Source: Allomyces macrogynus ATCC 38327 (lineage: Eukaryota; Blastocladiomycota; Blastocladiomycetes; Blastocladiales; Blastocladiaceae). Taken from it: DNA of 57,159 bases. Of this stretch, positions 1 to 10,922 are shown in pieces. The notes beneath the pieces were generated by a model. The model made no database searches. It was given only the letters and a program-made list of their open reading frames with translations, and had not been told where the DNA came from. Within the stretch, counting starts at the first letter, position 1, and the number at the start of each line of letters is the position of its first letter. The position numbers and the translations under genes are program-made. Location of the stretch: NCBI GenBank assembly GCA_000151295.1, contig GG745338.1, positions 9,888-67,046 on the forward strand, given 5' to 3'.

Positions 1-1
1 A

Positions 2-2393
2 CCCACCCGCTGTTCCCGACGGCAAGGATGCTTGCGCCGCGGTCGCGCAGGCGCTCCTGTCTCGCTGCCGTGCTCGATTCCGCAGTTTTCGGCGGTGAGT
101 TACTGCCACGACGCGAACAGTCCGCTGATGGCGGCGATGAAGGTCGGGCAAGTGCGGTATCCATGGTCGACGCTTGCCGCACAGCACGCGGCAACGCACG
201 TTGTCTGGAACGGGAAAGTACTCGATTTGGGCAGCTATCTCGCGGGCAAGAACCGGTGGCTCGGAGCCGACGTGCACGCCGAGATTATTGCGCACTTGGG
301 CCAGGACGCGACGCTCGCGTGGACGCGGTCGGCACGGATGGAAAAGGCGGCCACGTGCCTGGCGGCTCTGTATACGGTCGGGTTCATTGACCAGGATTCG
401 CCCGGGTGCCTCGCGTCCAACATTATCCTGATTGTCGGCCTGCTCATGATTTTGGGGGTGGTCATGGCTCGGTTCATCTTGGCCGTGGCTTTTGATTGGT
501 TCTTGTCGTGGAAGTTGGGGAAATTGACGGTCGATCGGAAAGCGGTCGAGGCCAAGTACAAGCAACCGCGGCGGTCGATTTTCCGGAAATCGACGGGACT
601 CGCCAAGGCATTGGCCTCGGCACCGGATCCGGCACTCGCCATTGTCGCTGCCGCCGCCATGGACCCGAAATCCGCCGAGATCGACACGTCCTTGCCCGAC
701 GCGTTGCGTGCCTACTACACGGTTGTGCTCGTGACGTGTTACTCGGAGGGCGCCGACTCGCTGCAAAAGACGCTCGATTCAATTGCCGCTACGGACTACT
801 CGGACGCGCACAAGCTGCTGTTTGTCGTGGCCGACGGCCTGATCACCGGGTCGGGTAACGACAAGTCGACGCCCGAAATCGTGCTTTCGCTCATGGACGA
901 AGTGCACGTCGCGCCAACTTTGCCGCAGTCCTACATTGCCGTGGCCGACGGCCGCAAGCGGCACAACCGCGCGCGAGTCCACGTCGGGTGGTACACGCGC
1001 GTCGACGGGCACAAAGTTCCGATGGTCGTGGTCGTGAAATGCGGGACCGACGCAGAAGTCACGAAACCGGGCAATCGCGGTAAGCGCGATGGGCAGATCA
1101 TTGTCATGGATTTCTTTTCGCGGTTGTTGCTCAACGACCGACTCACGCCGATGCAGTTTGACTTGTTTTTCAAGCTGTACGCGCTGACAGGCGTGAACCC
1201 AATGGCCTACGAGATTTGCCTCATGGTCGATGCTGATACGAAAGTGTTGCCGGACTCGCTCGCGCGGATGGTCGCGTGCATGGCGCAGGACAAGGCGATC
1301 ATGGGTTTGTGTGGCGAGACGCGCATCGAGAACAAGGCAGAGTCGTGGGTCACGGCGATCCAAGTGTTCGAGTACTACATCTCGCACCATCTCGGCAAGG
1401 CCTTTGAGTCGATTTTTGGCGGCGTGACGTGCCTGCCGGGTTGCTTTTGCATGTACCGGATCAAGGTGAAGCGCGAGTCAGACGGGTACTGGGTACCCAT
1501 CCTCGCGTCGCCCGAGATCATCGCGTCGTACTCGGTGAATGTCGTCGATACGCTGCACAAGAAGAACCTGCTCGCGCTCGGCGAGGACCGGTACCTGTCG
1601 ACGCTCATGCTGCGCACGTTCCCGAAACGTAAAATGATGTTTGTCCCGCAAGCCCTCTGCCGCACAGTCGTGCCGCACACGCTGACGATGCTGCTCTCGC
1701 AGCGGCGGCGGTGGATCAATTCCACGATTCACAACTTGCTCGAACTCGTGCTCGTGCGGCAATTGTGTGGCACTTTCTGTTTTTCGATGCAGTTTGTCGT
1801 GTTCATGGAATTGGTCGGGACCGTGTCGCTGCCCGTGGCCATTGCCATGACCATCTACCTGCTCGTATGCACGGCGCTCGGCAACGTGCAGGTGATCCCG
1901 CTCGCCATGCTGCTCTGTGTGCTTGGGTTACCGGCGGTCCTGATCGTACTCACGTCGCGCAAACTCGAGTACATTTTCTGGATGCTCATTTATTTGCTCG
2001 CGTTGCCCGTGTGGAACTTCCTCTTGCCCGTCTACGGTACGCCCTCTCATTCCACACTCGCTCGCATTTTGCGTCACCTAACCTCACCCACCCCTCCCCA
2101 CCCTAGCCTTCTGGCACTTTGACGACTTTTCGTGGGGCGAAACGCGCAAGATCGCCGGCGACAGCAACCGCGGCCCGAAAGACGACCATGGCGCGAAAGA
2201 CGGCGACTTTGATGGGTCGGCGATTGCCATGCGCGCGTTGGCTGATTGGATGCGCGTGTTGCAGGCGGTCCCAGCGCCCGCGGGGGCCGCCGTGCCGAGT
2301 CACGCGAATATGCCGCCGATGCCGCCGGTGCCGGCGGCCGCGGCCTCGGCGGGGATGGGCGGGAAGCGTGGGCCGAGTGGAGCGCGTGCGTGA
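2..2393 (+). CDS. chitin synthase with cytochrome b5-like segment (5' end outside window)
   Basis: Membrane-bound glycosyltransferase polymerising UDP-GlcNAc into cell-wall chitin. Exons 2-2036 and 2107-2393; the 70-nt intron (gtacgc..ctag) joins in phase 1 and restores the typical tail FWHFDDFSWGETRK. Motifs seen: WNGKVLDLGSYL near nt 200 (cytochrome b5-like, as in division-2 fungal enzymes), a hydrophobic segment near nt 420-510, VDADTK near nt 1225, EDRYLSTLMLRTFP near nt 1580 and the product-binding motif QRRRWIN near nt 1697, followed by several membrane segments. The tail after exon 2 is Pro/Ala/Met-rich and ends at TGA 2391-2393. No credible ATG is visible and the frame is open to the left edge, so the gene is 5'-truncated; an unrecognised intron may lie in the first 90 nt. 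Family call is firm; the class (IV-like) is inference. Confidence 0.93.
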
Positions 2394-3261
2394 TGGATAG
2401 GGGACTGGGAAGAGGTGGGAACTGGAGGAGGGAGGAGATGGAGGGGGACTATTGAATGTAGTTAGGTAGGGTGAATAAGCATTTGGTAGCAATCGACGAT
2501 GGGATCGCTAATGGAACCCCTGATATCGGCGTGCCGGTCCCGTCAAGGCTTTTGGTCGAGAGGAACCGGTCGGGTCGCGGCGCGACACGCTTCGTGGGGT
2601 GGGACAATCTTTGGCATAACAACATGTGTCGATGTGGTTCAGTCTGTCAGTGTTTGTGCGACTATGAGACGCAACTGCTCCGTTACAATCACGGTCCCGC
2701 ATCAGGTGGAGAAAGATCGCGCCCGTGGCGCTCACACGGGGAGACCTAGCTCGACCGTGGCCGACGACTGTGGGGCGATTGCCCGTTGGCCGATGAACCG
2801 TTTGGATGAAATGATGGATGGTGATCGATGGCGACTGCCTCTGCGCACAACGACAGCGGGTGGGATGGGCTGGAGCTGCTCACGTCGTGCCGCGCGCGTC
2901 GTCCTTGTCGATGGCCGTCAACTTTTCCAAGGCTGGCTGGCAAGCGACCGAAAAGTGCCTGCGCATCAGCAAGAAACCACTCTTGCTGCGCCATTTATTG
3001 AGCTCGAGGCTCCAGGTTAGATAACAATCGTGTCCATTCAGCACACAGACACGAGGATAAATTGTACAAGGGGGCGATGTACAAGACATGGATCGCGAAA
3101 AAGATCGCGCGCTCTGGCGACGATCAAATAGCGCGCAAGAATGCGATCAAAAACAGGTTCGCTCTGGTCTGGTAGGTGATGAGCAACAAAAAAAGACTCG
3201 CCGTCACGAACGAAACGTGCCCAAAAAATTACAAAAAGGTGTCTGTCGCACGAGCGGCGGC
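2394..3261. other. intergenic, no gene recognised
   Basis: Lies between the 3' end of the chitin synthase and the 3' end of the next gene on the opposite strand (convergent). Short open frames on both strands have no recognisable motif and no consistent splice structure. I see nothing else here. Confidence 0.5.
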
Positions 3262-5898
3262 TTACTCGACCCAGCTCGTGCTCGCACTGCGTGCGCGCCC
3301 CGCGTCGACGGGCGCCGCGAGCCACGGCCCCGCACTCGCTGCGGCCTCGGGCACGAGCGGCGTGAGCCGCAGTGCCGGTGTCTCAGCGCCATCGTGCACC
3401 TCCATTTCGTGGTCATCATCGTCCTCGGCGCCGCTGTCGCTCGCGGGCGTATCGAGAATCACCGACCCGAACAGCCGCTGCTGCGACCGGACCGAGAGGG
3501 ACGACCGGATGAGCGACCGGTGCGAGCTGGCGCGATCATCCACCACCGTCCCGCCGACGTTCGACTCCCCGTCAATGGCCGACGCAGCGGGCACGAGCGT
3601 CGCCAAGTCGGCCGCCGATTCCAAGTCTGACGCGGTCCACGTCGACTGGTCGGACGCGTCGCTCTCATCATCCCCATCTTCCGATGGTTCATGGATCCGG
3701 ACGGTCCTCGCGACACCGTGCACGGCGACATCTCCCGCCTCGTCCTGCTGCGCCTCGACTTCCTCGACCGCATCCTCTTCCGTAATCCCGCGCCGCGTCG
3801 CCAAATCCCGGGCCACCAACCGATTCGCCATGGCCTGTTCCTCGGCGGGCGACACCACGTCGTGGTACCGCGGCAATGAATCGAGTGACATACTCATCCC
3901 GTTCCCGCCGGTTGCGCTGGTCCCACCATTGGAATGTGCGGCGGCGCGCACGACGCGGCCCAGCGCGCGCACGGCCATCCGATGTGCCCGGACGACCTCG
4001 GTCTTCAAAAACGCCAAATCCGAATCCAGTTCGGCCACGCGGTCCTGCACGTCTGCACGCAGTCCGCTCAAACTGGTCGCGGCCGTCTCGAGCCGCCCGC
4101 GGATCCCGGCCCCCAGCGCAAATTGCAAATTAGGCATTCGCAATGCGACGAGGACGTCCGGCGCGGCCTGCAGCGCCTCGTGCACGTGCAACCGCGCCGT
4201 CTGACACTCGTCGAGCAACTTGGTCCCGACGGGCGCGGGCAAGGCGCGGGTGACCGACCGGGACCACGCCAAAGCGCCACGCGACGTCGAGTTCCGGCCG
4301 GCGGTGCCTGGAACCACGCGCGGGTGCCGCGCACACCGCCCGACGGACCGCGCGAGTTGCGTCAAGTCAATCACGCCTGCGGCATCGAGGTCGACAACGA
4401 GCGAGGTACTTGCCGTATGCGCGGCCGGTTCGGGGGAGGTCCCGCGGGACCGCGAGTGCCGCGACCGTGACCGCCGCGGCGACGGCGTGCGCGACCGCGA
4501 CACGGCGGTGCTTGCGCCGCGCGTCTGCTGCTGCTGTTGCCGCCGTCGCCCCCACCGCGAAATCCTGAACACCGACGACGACGTGGACGGTCGGGGCGCC
4601 GGTTCCTCGTCGTCGGAAATCGCGCGCGTGGCCGCACGGTCGCGGCGGCGGCGAGCGACGTGCTCGACGAGCCGCGCGAGGGCCGACCCGGATCCGCGCC
4701 GCTGTTGGTGAAACTCGGCAGTAGAGGTGACGGGCGCGGTCGCATGGTGTGTGAGCGGGATTGGGGCGCGCACGGGCGGTTGTACAGAGGTGGCCACGGA
4801 AGAGCCGGCGCGTGGACGGCCGGTGACGTTGGCACCCCATTGCAGTCGTGGGCGGGTCGGGGAGGGCGAGCGGGATCGGTCGGATGAGGTGGAGACGCGC
4901 GAGGACGAGGTGGACGTGCGCGGTGCGTGCGATGCCGAGGTCGCGGGGGACGCGGAGGTCGAGCCCGTATTGGCCGTGGCCGTCGCGACTGCCGCGAGTG
5001 CGCGCGCGTCCACAATCCGCGCGAGCCGGGCGCATTCCATGCACGGGTCGGCCGACCGCTGGTCGAGAATCGCCATGGCGCGGTACAAGTGCCGCGTCGC
5101 CGCCTCCAAGTGGTCGTCGGCGGTGACGAGCGCCTCGCGGTCCGTTTCCAGGTGCGCAATCTGCGCCGTTGTTAGCCGCACCGCATCGTCACGGCCCCGT
5201 AAAATGTCGGCGACGGCGGGCGGGACGGGCGTGGTCGTTGGAAACAGCAACGCCTCCAAGTCGTGCAATTCCGTCTCGACGCGCTTCATTTCCGCGTTCC
5301 GCGCGCGAGCCTCGCGCAATTGCGCCTGTGCTGCATCGAGCGCGCGCTCGACCGTCGCAAGTTTATCGGACGCCGAATGCAATTCACGATACGATTCCCA
5401 GAAATGCTGTTCGTCGGCGTCGGTGGCCGCAGCCGCGCGCGGGAACAGGGCACGTAACGGCCAGGCGGCACGGCGCGCGCGTTCGAGGTGGTGATGGTCT
5501 GCGAGCGACTTGGCTTCCAGGTCCTTGCGGTGTGTTTGCAGCTGCTTGCGCTCGGTTTCGAGAGCGTCCACCTTTGCCCGTGCGGATTCTTCGCTGATGG
5601 ATGCGGCGTCGGAGCGGTGCAGACGGTCCCAGACGCGCGCGAGGCCGAGGTAGTGTTGCACGAGAATCGGGTCGAGGTGGAGCGTGGCCGTGGCGGAGAC
5701 AGCGCGTGGTGGGGAGGTTGAGGGGAGCGTGGAGAGCGGCATAGATGAGGTTGACGACGGGAACCGTAGTGCATGGTTGGTGGGCGCGCGAACGGGGGCC
5801 AGCAGCGCCGACATGGGTGTCGCGGTCACTTTTGGGCGCGGGTCGGCCGGGCGACGGGCAGCGGCCGACGAAGACGAGGCCTCGTGGTCGATCGGCAT
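3262..5898 (-). CDS. large coiled-coil and Ser-rich fungal protein, function unknown
   Basis: Single exon, 878 aa, ATG at 5898 and TAA at 3262-3264. Residues about 85-290 are helical and rich in Glu/Leu/Arg (segments such as ESARAKVDALETERKQLQ and DDHLEAATRHLYRAMAILDQ), typical of a coiled coil. They are followed by a conserved-looking CMECARLARIVDARALA. The middle (about 300-520) is Ser/Thr/Pro/Arg-rich with RS-like stretches, probably disordered. Residues about 550-700 form a second helical block (LHVHEALQAAPDVLVALRMPNLQFALGAG), and the C-terminal 170 residues are acidic and Ser-rich. The first helical block weakly resembles uncharacterised fungal proteins with an N-terminal helical bundle; this is memory of the general pattern, not a search. 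No enzyme motif or membrane segment is seen. The frame is continuous over 2.6 kb and compositionally coherent, so it is very likely real. Confidence 0.72.
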   Translation of the reverse strand: MPIDHEASSSSAAARRPADPRPKVTATPMSALLAPVRAPTNHALRFPSSTSSMPLSTLPSTSPPRAVSATATLHLDPILVQHYLGLARVWDRLHRSDAASISEESARAKVDALETERKQLQTHRKDLEAKSLADHHHLERARRAAWPLRALFPRAAAATDADEQHFWESYRELHSASDKLATVERALDAAQAQLREARARNAEMKRVETELHDLEALLFPTTTPVPPAVADILRGRDDAVRLTTAQIAHLETDREALVTADDHLEAATRHLYRAMAILDQRSADPCMECARLARIVDARALAAVATATANTGSTSASPATSASHAPRTSTSSSRVSTSSDRSRSPSPTRPRLQWGANVTGRPRAGSSVATSVQPPVRAPIPLTHHATAPVTSTAEFHQQRRGSGSALARLVEHVARRRRDRAATRAISDDEEPAPRPSTSSSVFRISRWGRRRQQQQQTRGASTAVSRSRTPSPRRSRSRHSRSRGTSPEPAAHTASTSLVVDLDAAGVIDLTQLARSVGRCARHPRVVPGTAGRNSTSRGALAWSRSVTRALPAPVGTKLLDECQTARLHVHEALQAAPDVLVALRMPNLQFALGAGIRGRLETAATSLSGLRADVQDRVAELDSDLAFLKTEVVRAHRMAVRALGRVVRAAAHSNGGTSATGGNGMSMSLDSLPRYHDVVSPAEEQAMANRLVARDLATRRGITEEDAVEEVEAQQDEAGDVAVHGVARTVRIHEPSEDGDDESDASDQSTWTASDLESAADLATLVPAASAIDGESNVGGTVVDDRASSHRSLIRSSLSVRSQQRLFGSVILDTPASDSGAEDDDDHEMEVHDGAETPALRLTPLVPEAAASAGPWLAAPVDAGRARSASTSWVE

Positions 5899-6442
5899 GG
5901 TGGCGGTCGTTCTTGGGCGTTACTGGTGGATACGAGCGGAGCTGAAGTCTTCGCCGTGATGCGTGCAAAGTTGGTCGGGCCCAGGTGGAGCGCGATGGAG
6001 AAGACACGGCGGGAATCGCAGCGGGCGCCGACGGCGCGTTGAGTACAGCGCTGCGAGCGAGTTGCAGCGTGTTGCAGCAAGTGTTGACCGCGCGGGGGTG
6101 GCGGATTCGAGCGGGAAGGGTGGTTTGGAATTAAACATTTATCGATGGTGACTCTTGGCAGCCGACAGTGTGCCAAGCGGTTTGCGGAAAAATTGTGACG
6201 AAACGCCGCCGATGCAGACGCAGCGGCCGAAAACGGCGATGAGCTGCCTCGCACCAATAATCGGGATGCACCACGTGGAATTCACGTTATCTAAGTGCCA
6301 GTGCGAGACATTTCATCGCCTTTGCCTTCTTTGGTTGTCGCTGGGGCGGTTGCTACGTTCAACCGAATAATGACGGCGTCGAACCCTTGAGCAGCGCCAG
6401 GACATGCCAGTTGGCCGCGGGCGAAGCGCAAATGCATGCCGC
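5899..6442. other. intergenic, upstream region of the 878-aa gene
   Basis: Promoter side of the coiled-coil gene. Short open frames only, with no family similarity. From about 6150 the sequence is less GC-rich than the genes and leads into the fungalysin relic. Confidence 0.45.
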
Positions 6443-7260
6443 GCGCACGATCTGTCGTACCAGTCCGGTATTGAAAAGGCACGTTTGTTCCTCAGCACTC
6501 CTGCTTGGCATGGGCCATGTGCTTGCGCCATGGGGCTGAAGGCTGCACTGAGCACTCACACCATTCCCCCACGCCAACCTCTGTCTCTAACGAGAATTTC
6601 GCGCACCTCTCACCCAATTTTGCACTCTCTCCCATATGTTTAGGTGTCAGGCAACTTCCAGGTCGACAATTTAGGCAAGGGAGGTGCTGGGAACAATGCA
6701 GTCCTCAGGTACAGTCAAGACTTGTCAGGAAATGATAATGCGTACTGCATTTGCCCTCCCGACGGCCAGCAGCCCAAGACGCACCAGTTTATCTACAAGC
6801 GCACTGATCTGACCTGCAATGCTGTCTATGATCTGGCGTTCCTGCTCCACAAGTACATGCATGGCATTTCGACCTGGCTCACAGGTGGCCCAGCCAACTC
6901 AGACTGTCTCCTCTCACGGATGACTGGTGGAATGGGCGAAGGTCTGACGTTTTGCTGACCAAACTGTGGGGGTGACATGACTAATGCAAAAAATGACTTA
7001 AAGCCATTCTACTCATGTCCACCTCATTAGGCTCCACCCATGTTCATCAGTTCCCTTCCCTCCCCCCCCCCCCCCCACCCTACACACACACACACCCACT
7101 GCAACAGGTCGAGTGGGACAGTATCTGGAATGCAGCACGGCTCAATTGCAGAAAGGTCAAAATGTGCTCAAGTCTGCAACACTGGCACTTTGGTGCAAAG
7201 TGCAGGAAAGGGATGTGCAATTGGCGCGGAACACCATGGACAAGACGTCAAGCCATACTG
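6443..7260 (+). pseudogene. relic of a fungalysin (M36) extracellular metalloprotease
   Basis: Three blocks in the right order match the M36 fungalysin family. Block 1 (6443-6478) reads AHDLSYQSGIEK, the family's HDLSYQYGF region. Block 2 (6644-6956) reads VSGNFQVDNLGKGGAGNNAV, then CPPDGQQPK, then HKYMHGISTWLTGGPANSDC and GGMGEG. Block 3 (about 7113-7230) resembles the C-terminal helix (YLECSTAQLQKGQNVLKS). Blocks 1 and 2 join in phase 0 over a GC..AG intron at 6479-6643. The zinc-binding HEXXH is HKYMH: the catalytic Glu is Lys. Most of the pro-region, and the part between blocks 2 and 3, cannot be found. The gene is thus truncated and catalytically dead. Expanded fungalysin families are known in chytrid and blastocladialean fungi. 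Confidence 0.72.
7062..7076. repeat. homopolymer run of 15 C
   Basis: Uninterrupted C tract inside the fungalysin relic region, directly followed by a short CA-rich stretch. One of five G/C homopolymer runs of 13-19 nt in the window. Confidence 0.9.
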
Positions 7261-7458
7261 TCTCGCTCCTGCCAAAGTGTCCAGCATGCTCAGAACCAAC
7301 TGACCGATGCGGGAAGACCAGCCCCCAGCACACGGACAGAAGGAGCAACAGCCGCAAACCGCGAACGGGACACTTCGAAATTCATTCATACCTATATGCA
7401 TGTCAGCATTTGCACAAGAAAAGAGCCCGATGTAACACCAGACAACCAACCAACCATC

Positions 7459-7503
7459 CAAACCAAACCAAACCAAACCAAACCAAACCAAACCAAACCA
7501 ACC
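7459..7503. repeat. AACCA pentanucleotide tandem array
   Basis: About eight perfect copies of AACCA, flanked by degenerate AACC units. It does not match a usual telomeric unit (TTAGGG type), so a simple microsatellite is the best reading. Confidence 0.9.
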
Positions 7504-7760
7504 CCACATCAATAAAACAACATCGAATAGGATCGGATCGACGGACAAAAGAAAATAGAATAAAGATAAGATTAAAAATAAACAGACCAAAGACGCGATC
7601 AAGCGCCAGGCAAACAAAGGGCGTACAAAGGAGCGGAGCTGAGCAGACGCGCGGCGCAAGCGGACAGCAGGGAAATAAAAGGGGAGACGCGAGTAGGGAC
7701 AAGGTGGAGACGAGAGAGCGAGAGGAGGGGGCGGAGAAGGTAGGAAAGCGAAGAGGGGAG

Positions 7761-7762
<2 letters not shown>

Positions 7763-7800
<38 letters not shown>

Positions 7801-7811
7801 AAGAAAGAAAA
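7763..7811. repeat. (GA)n followed by (GAAA)n microsatellite
   Basis: About 16 GA units, then four GAAA-type units, lying about 100 nt downstream of the stop codon of the FG nucleoporin gene. Confidence 0.95.
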
Positions 7812-7909
7812 GGTACAAAACGGGAAGCGTGACTGGGCGTGGGGTGATCGTTGCTCACGACCCGATCCATAAGCAAACCACGACACTACACAACACGACG
7901 ACATCGCGC

Positions 7910-10900
7910 TCACGCATTCCGCTTCTTCGGCCGGATCTTCTTGCGCGGCGTCGCCCCGCCATTCAACCCCGCCGATGCATCTGCAATCGCCGTCTGTCCA
8001 AACACCGGCGGGGCCGGCGCTGCGGCCGTTTGCTGCAGTTGCTGGCCAAACATCGGCGCCCCCAGCGCCGTCCCAAAGTTGAACGCGCCCGGTCCTGCGG
8101 CGGCACCGCCATTGTTACTCGGCGTCGGCGCATTGAAGGTGAACCCGTGATTCGCGGGCGTCGCCGGCGTCTCTGCACCAGCAGCACCAAACACGGGCGC
8201 AAACACGGGCGGTGCCGGCGTTGCTGGCGCATTCCCACCCGCGCCACCGAAATTGAACATGTTGCCGTTCCCGGCGCCGGTCCCGCCGATGCCATTTGCG
8301 AACCCGAACCCAGCACCGCCATTGGCGGGTGTCACCGGCGCCTGCCCACCACCACCACCGCCGAAATTAAATCCGGTCGCGGGCGCTGCCGACGCGGGGG
8401 TCGCGGCACTACCGAAGCCGAACGGTGCGGGGGTCGCTGTGGCTTGCGACGCGGCCGCGGGGGTCCCAAACCCGAACCCACCCGGGGCGGCCGCGGCCGC
8501 GGGTGTCGCGGCCTGGGCGGGCGTCGCACCGCCAAACGTGAACACGCCCGGCCCTTGTGCAGGGGTCGCCGGTGCCTGCGGCTGCGTGGTCGTCGTCACG
8601 CCAAAATTGAACACGGGGTGCTTGACGGGAGTCGGGCCCGCGTTGGCCGCGGGCGCGGGAGCGGGCGCGGGAGTCGCGGCCGGCGCGCCGCCAAAGATGT
8701 ATGGCGTGCTCGGTGCCGCGGCCGCGGTCGTCGTCGCGGCGGGAGTCGTGCCGAAGTTGAACGCAGTCGGCGGCGCCGCGGGCGGTGCGGGCGTCTGCTG
8801 CGTGGGACCGAAATTGAACATGCCCGCGGCGGGCGTTGGCGGTGCAGGGGTCCCAAACGCGGTCATCGGTGCAGGGGTCGCGGGCGCGGCGGAGCCAAAC
8901 AAAGGAATCGCGCCACCGGCACCGGTCGCGGGCGTAGATGCGCCAGAGACTTGTGGCGAGACGAGCATCGGGTCGTCGAGCGCCTCGGACGAGGCTGTTG
9001 GCGGGACCGTGCTGTTGGGTGCGGGTGTCGCCGGGGCCGGGGTCGAGAAGGCCATGCCAAACGACGGTGCGACGGGCGCGGGCGCGGGCGTACTTGACGG
9101 CTTGGGCGCGTCCGTGGCGGCGGTCGAGGTCGGGAACGTGAACGAGGGCGTTGGCGGGACATCGGCAGCGGCGGCGGGAGGTGGCGGCGCGTGCGCTTGC
9201 GGTGCCGGGGTTGACGGCAAACTGAACCCGGCAAACGCGGGGGGCGGCGGCGCAGGCGTGGCCGGCGGGAGGTTGGGGATGGGCGGGACCGTGGGGGACG
9301 TTGCGGCCGAGTTGACGGGCGACGAACCAAACGAAAAGACGGGCGGGACCGGTGAGGGCGTCGGCGGGAGCGGTGCTTGCGACGCGACCTCGTTCGTCGG
9401 CCCCTTGGTCGGCGTGAGCTTCTTCCCCGGCGTGCCCTTACTCGGCATCCCATCCTTGCCCGGAGTCCCATCCAAGCTCTTGAGCGGCGTCGGCAAATCG
9501 TACTGCGTGCCTGCATCAGCCATCGGCGCCTTGTTCGGCGACGACGACCCACTGCGCACCTCACCCTCCGCATCCCCGTGGCGCGCGGCCACGTCGGCCT
9601 CCATCGTGCGCTTCTTGGTGACGCGCACCTCCATCTCTTCATCCTCTTCCTCGTCCTCAGCAACCGGACGCATCCGCGCCGGCACACCATTCGACGACGT
9701 CAGCGTCGACCGCGCCTTCATCGCCTCGGCCTTGCGCTTACGCTGCTCAACGGCCTGCGACTGCTTCCGCGCCAACTCAAACGCGATCTTGCGCCGCAAG
9801 ACGGCTGCCTGGACGGCCGACGTGGCAGGACCCGATGCCGACGTGGATCTCGTCGCGTCCGACACGAACATGGGCGCTGCCGGCGCACTCGCGCTGTATG
9901 GCTCTGCGGTGCGCGCGCGGTGGATGCCGACGCGCGGCGTGGCCGTGGCCGGGACAAGCGGGCTGGGTCCACGTTGCGCGTCTTGCATCCGCAGTGCCCA
10001 CGACGCGGCCATGGACTCGCTGGTCGGGCGCGTCTTGGTGCGCAGGGTCGTCAGATCGCGCGGCATTGGCTGCAAGTGGTCGCGGAGGATCAGTCCCTGT
10101 CCGACCAGTACGGCACTCGCCACCGGGGGGGGGGGGGGGGGGGAGAGGGGCAAGACGTACCACATCGTCCTTGTCCAAATCAACGACGGTCCCATCGGGC
10201 GCGACGGCCATGACCGTATCCCAGGGCCGCCAGTAGTCGTACTGCGACTCGCGCAATGTCGTGCCGAACGGCAAGTCGTCAAACTCGGCCTTCGAGAGCC
10301 GGCCCGCGGGGACGCCCGGCGTCACATGTTGCTGGACCGGGTCGGTGTCGTTCGTGGCCGCCATGGCGGCAAACGGGTTGCGGTCCACTTTGCGCACGGA
10401 CGCATCGAGCGCGCGGCGTGCCTGCAGCAGCTCAGATGCGGAACTCGAGGCCTTCGAGGAGGCCGCGGATGCCGGGGACCCAGGAACGGCTAGATACACC
10501 GAAAGCGTCAGTCTTGATCCCGTCCCACTTTGTTCATCTCGAGCAAGCGTACCATTCGCACCGCGCACGCCCGTCAACGGCGTCCGACGATCCCCTAATA
10601 ACCCGGCGGCGCGCTGTGCGGCGGGGGATGTCGGCACATCCCGCCCACTCACAGACCCAACCGCCGACGTCACACTGCGCCGACTTCCCGGCGCGGCCGA
10701 GGTACTCCGTCGGCGACGTGCGGCCAGCGGCGACGGCGACGGCGACGGCGACGCATCAGTCGAATCGGCGGTCGCGGGGGCGTGAGCGTGCAACGCGACT
10801 GGCGCCGTCTCGGCGCCCGTGAACAGCGACGTGAAGGCGCGGACGGGGGTCGCGATCAGGCGCCAGGGGAGGGACTCGCGGCGCGTCGTGGCCGCGTGCC

Positions 10901-10922
10901 GCGGCGTGCGTACGGGCGGCAT
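7910..10922 (-). CDS. FG-repeat nucleoporin (Nup1/Nup60/Nup153-like)
   Basis: Predicted nuclear-pore basket or channel protein of 982 aa. Exon 1 is 10922-10161 and exon 2 10096-7910; the 64-nt intron (gtacgt..gacag) is phase 0 and carries a 19-nt C tract. The N-terminus holds a likely amphipathic helix, PWRLIATPVRAFTSLF, like the membrane-binding helices of Nup1/Nup60/Nup153. A basic/acidic middle follows (AVLRRKIAFELARKQSQAV, then an acidic EDEEEDEEME stretch). The C-terminal half has many FNFG, FGFG and FxFG cores separated by Ala/Pro/Thr linkers, as in FNFGGGGGGQ and VFTFGGATP. The protein ends ATPRKKIRPKKRNA, matching the basic RKI-type tail of this nucleoporin group. The FG character is certain; the orthology to Nup1 rather than another FG nucleoporin is inference. 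Confidence 0.88.
10125..10143. repeat. homopolymer run of 19 G inside the nucleoporin intron
   Basis: On the coding strand this is a C19 polypyrimidine tract between the GTACGT donor and the acceptor. Length variation would be tolerated because it is intronic. Confidence 0.95.

Larger units (their letters stand above)
7261..7909. other. repeat-rich gap 3' of the nucleoporin gene
   Basis: No gene recognised. It contains the AACCA array, an A-rich stretch with AATAAA-like words near 7510-7580, and the GA/GAAA microsatellite listed separately. It is the 3' flank of the minus-strand nucleoporin gene. Confidence 0.6.

Noticed and set aside
2499..3020. 173-codon plus-strand open frame downstream of chitin synthase
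   Set aside because: No motif, no matching splice sites, mixed composition; insufficient to call a gene.
7459..7503. AACCA array as telomeric or CRISPR-like repeat
   Set aside because: Unit is 5 nt without spacers, internal on the chromosome and unlike known fungal telomere units; a plain microsatellite.
8253..10493. 746-codon plus-strand open frame rich in Gly/Ala/Val
   Set aside because: It is the mirror of the FG-nucleoporin exon; composition follows from Pro/Ala/Thr repeats on the other strand and it has no own motif.
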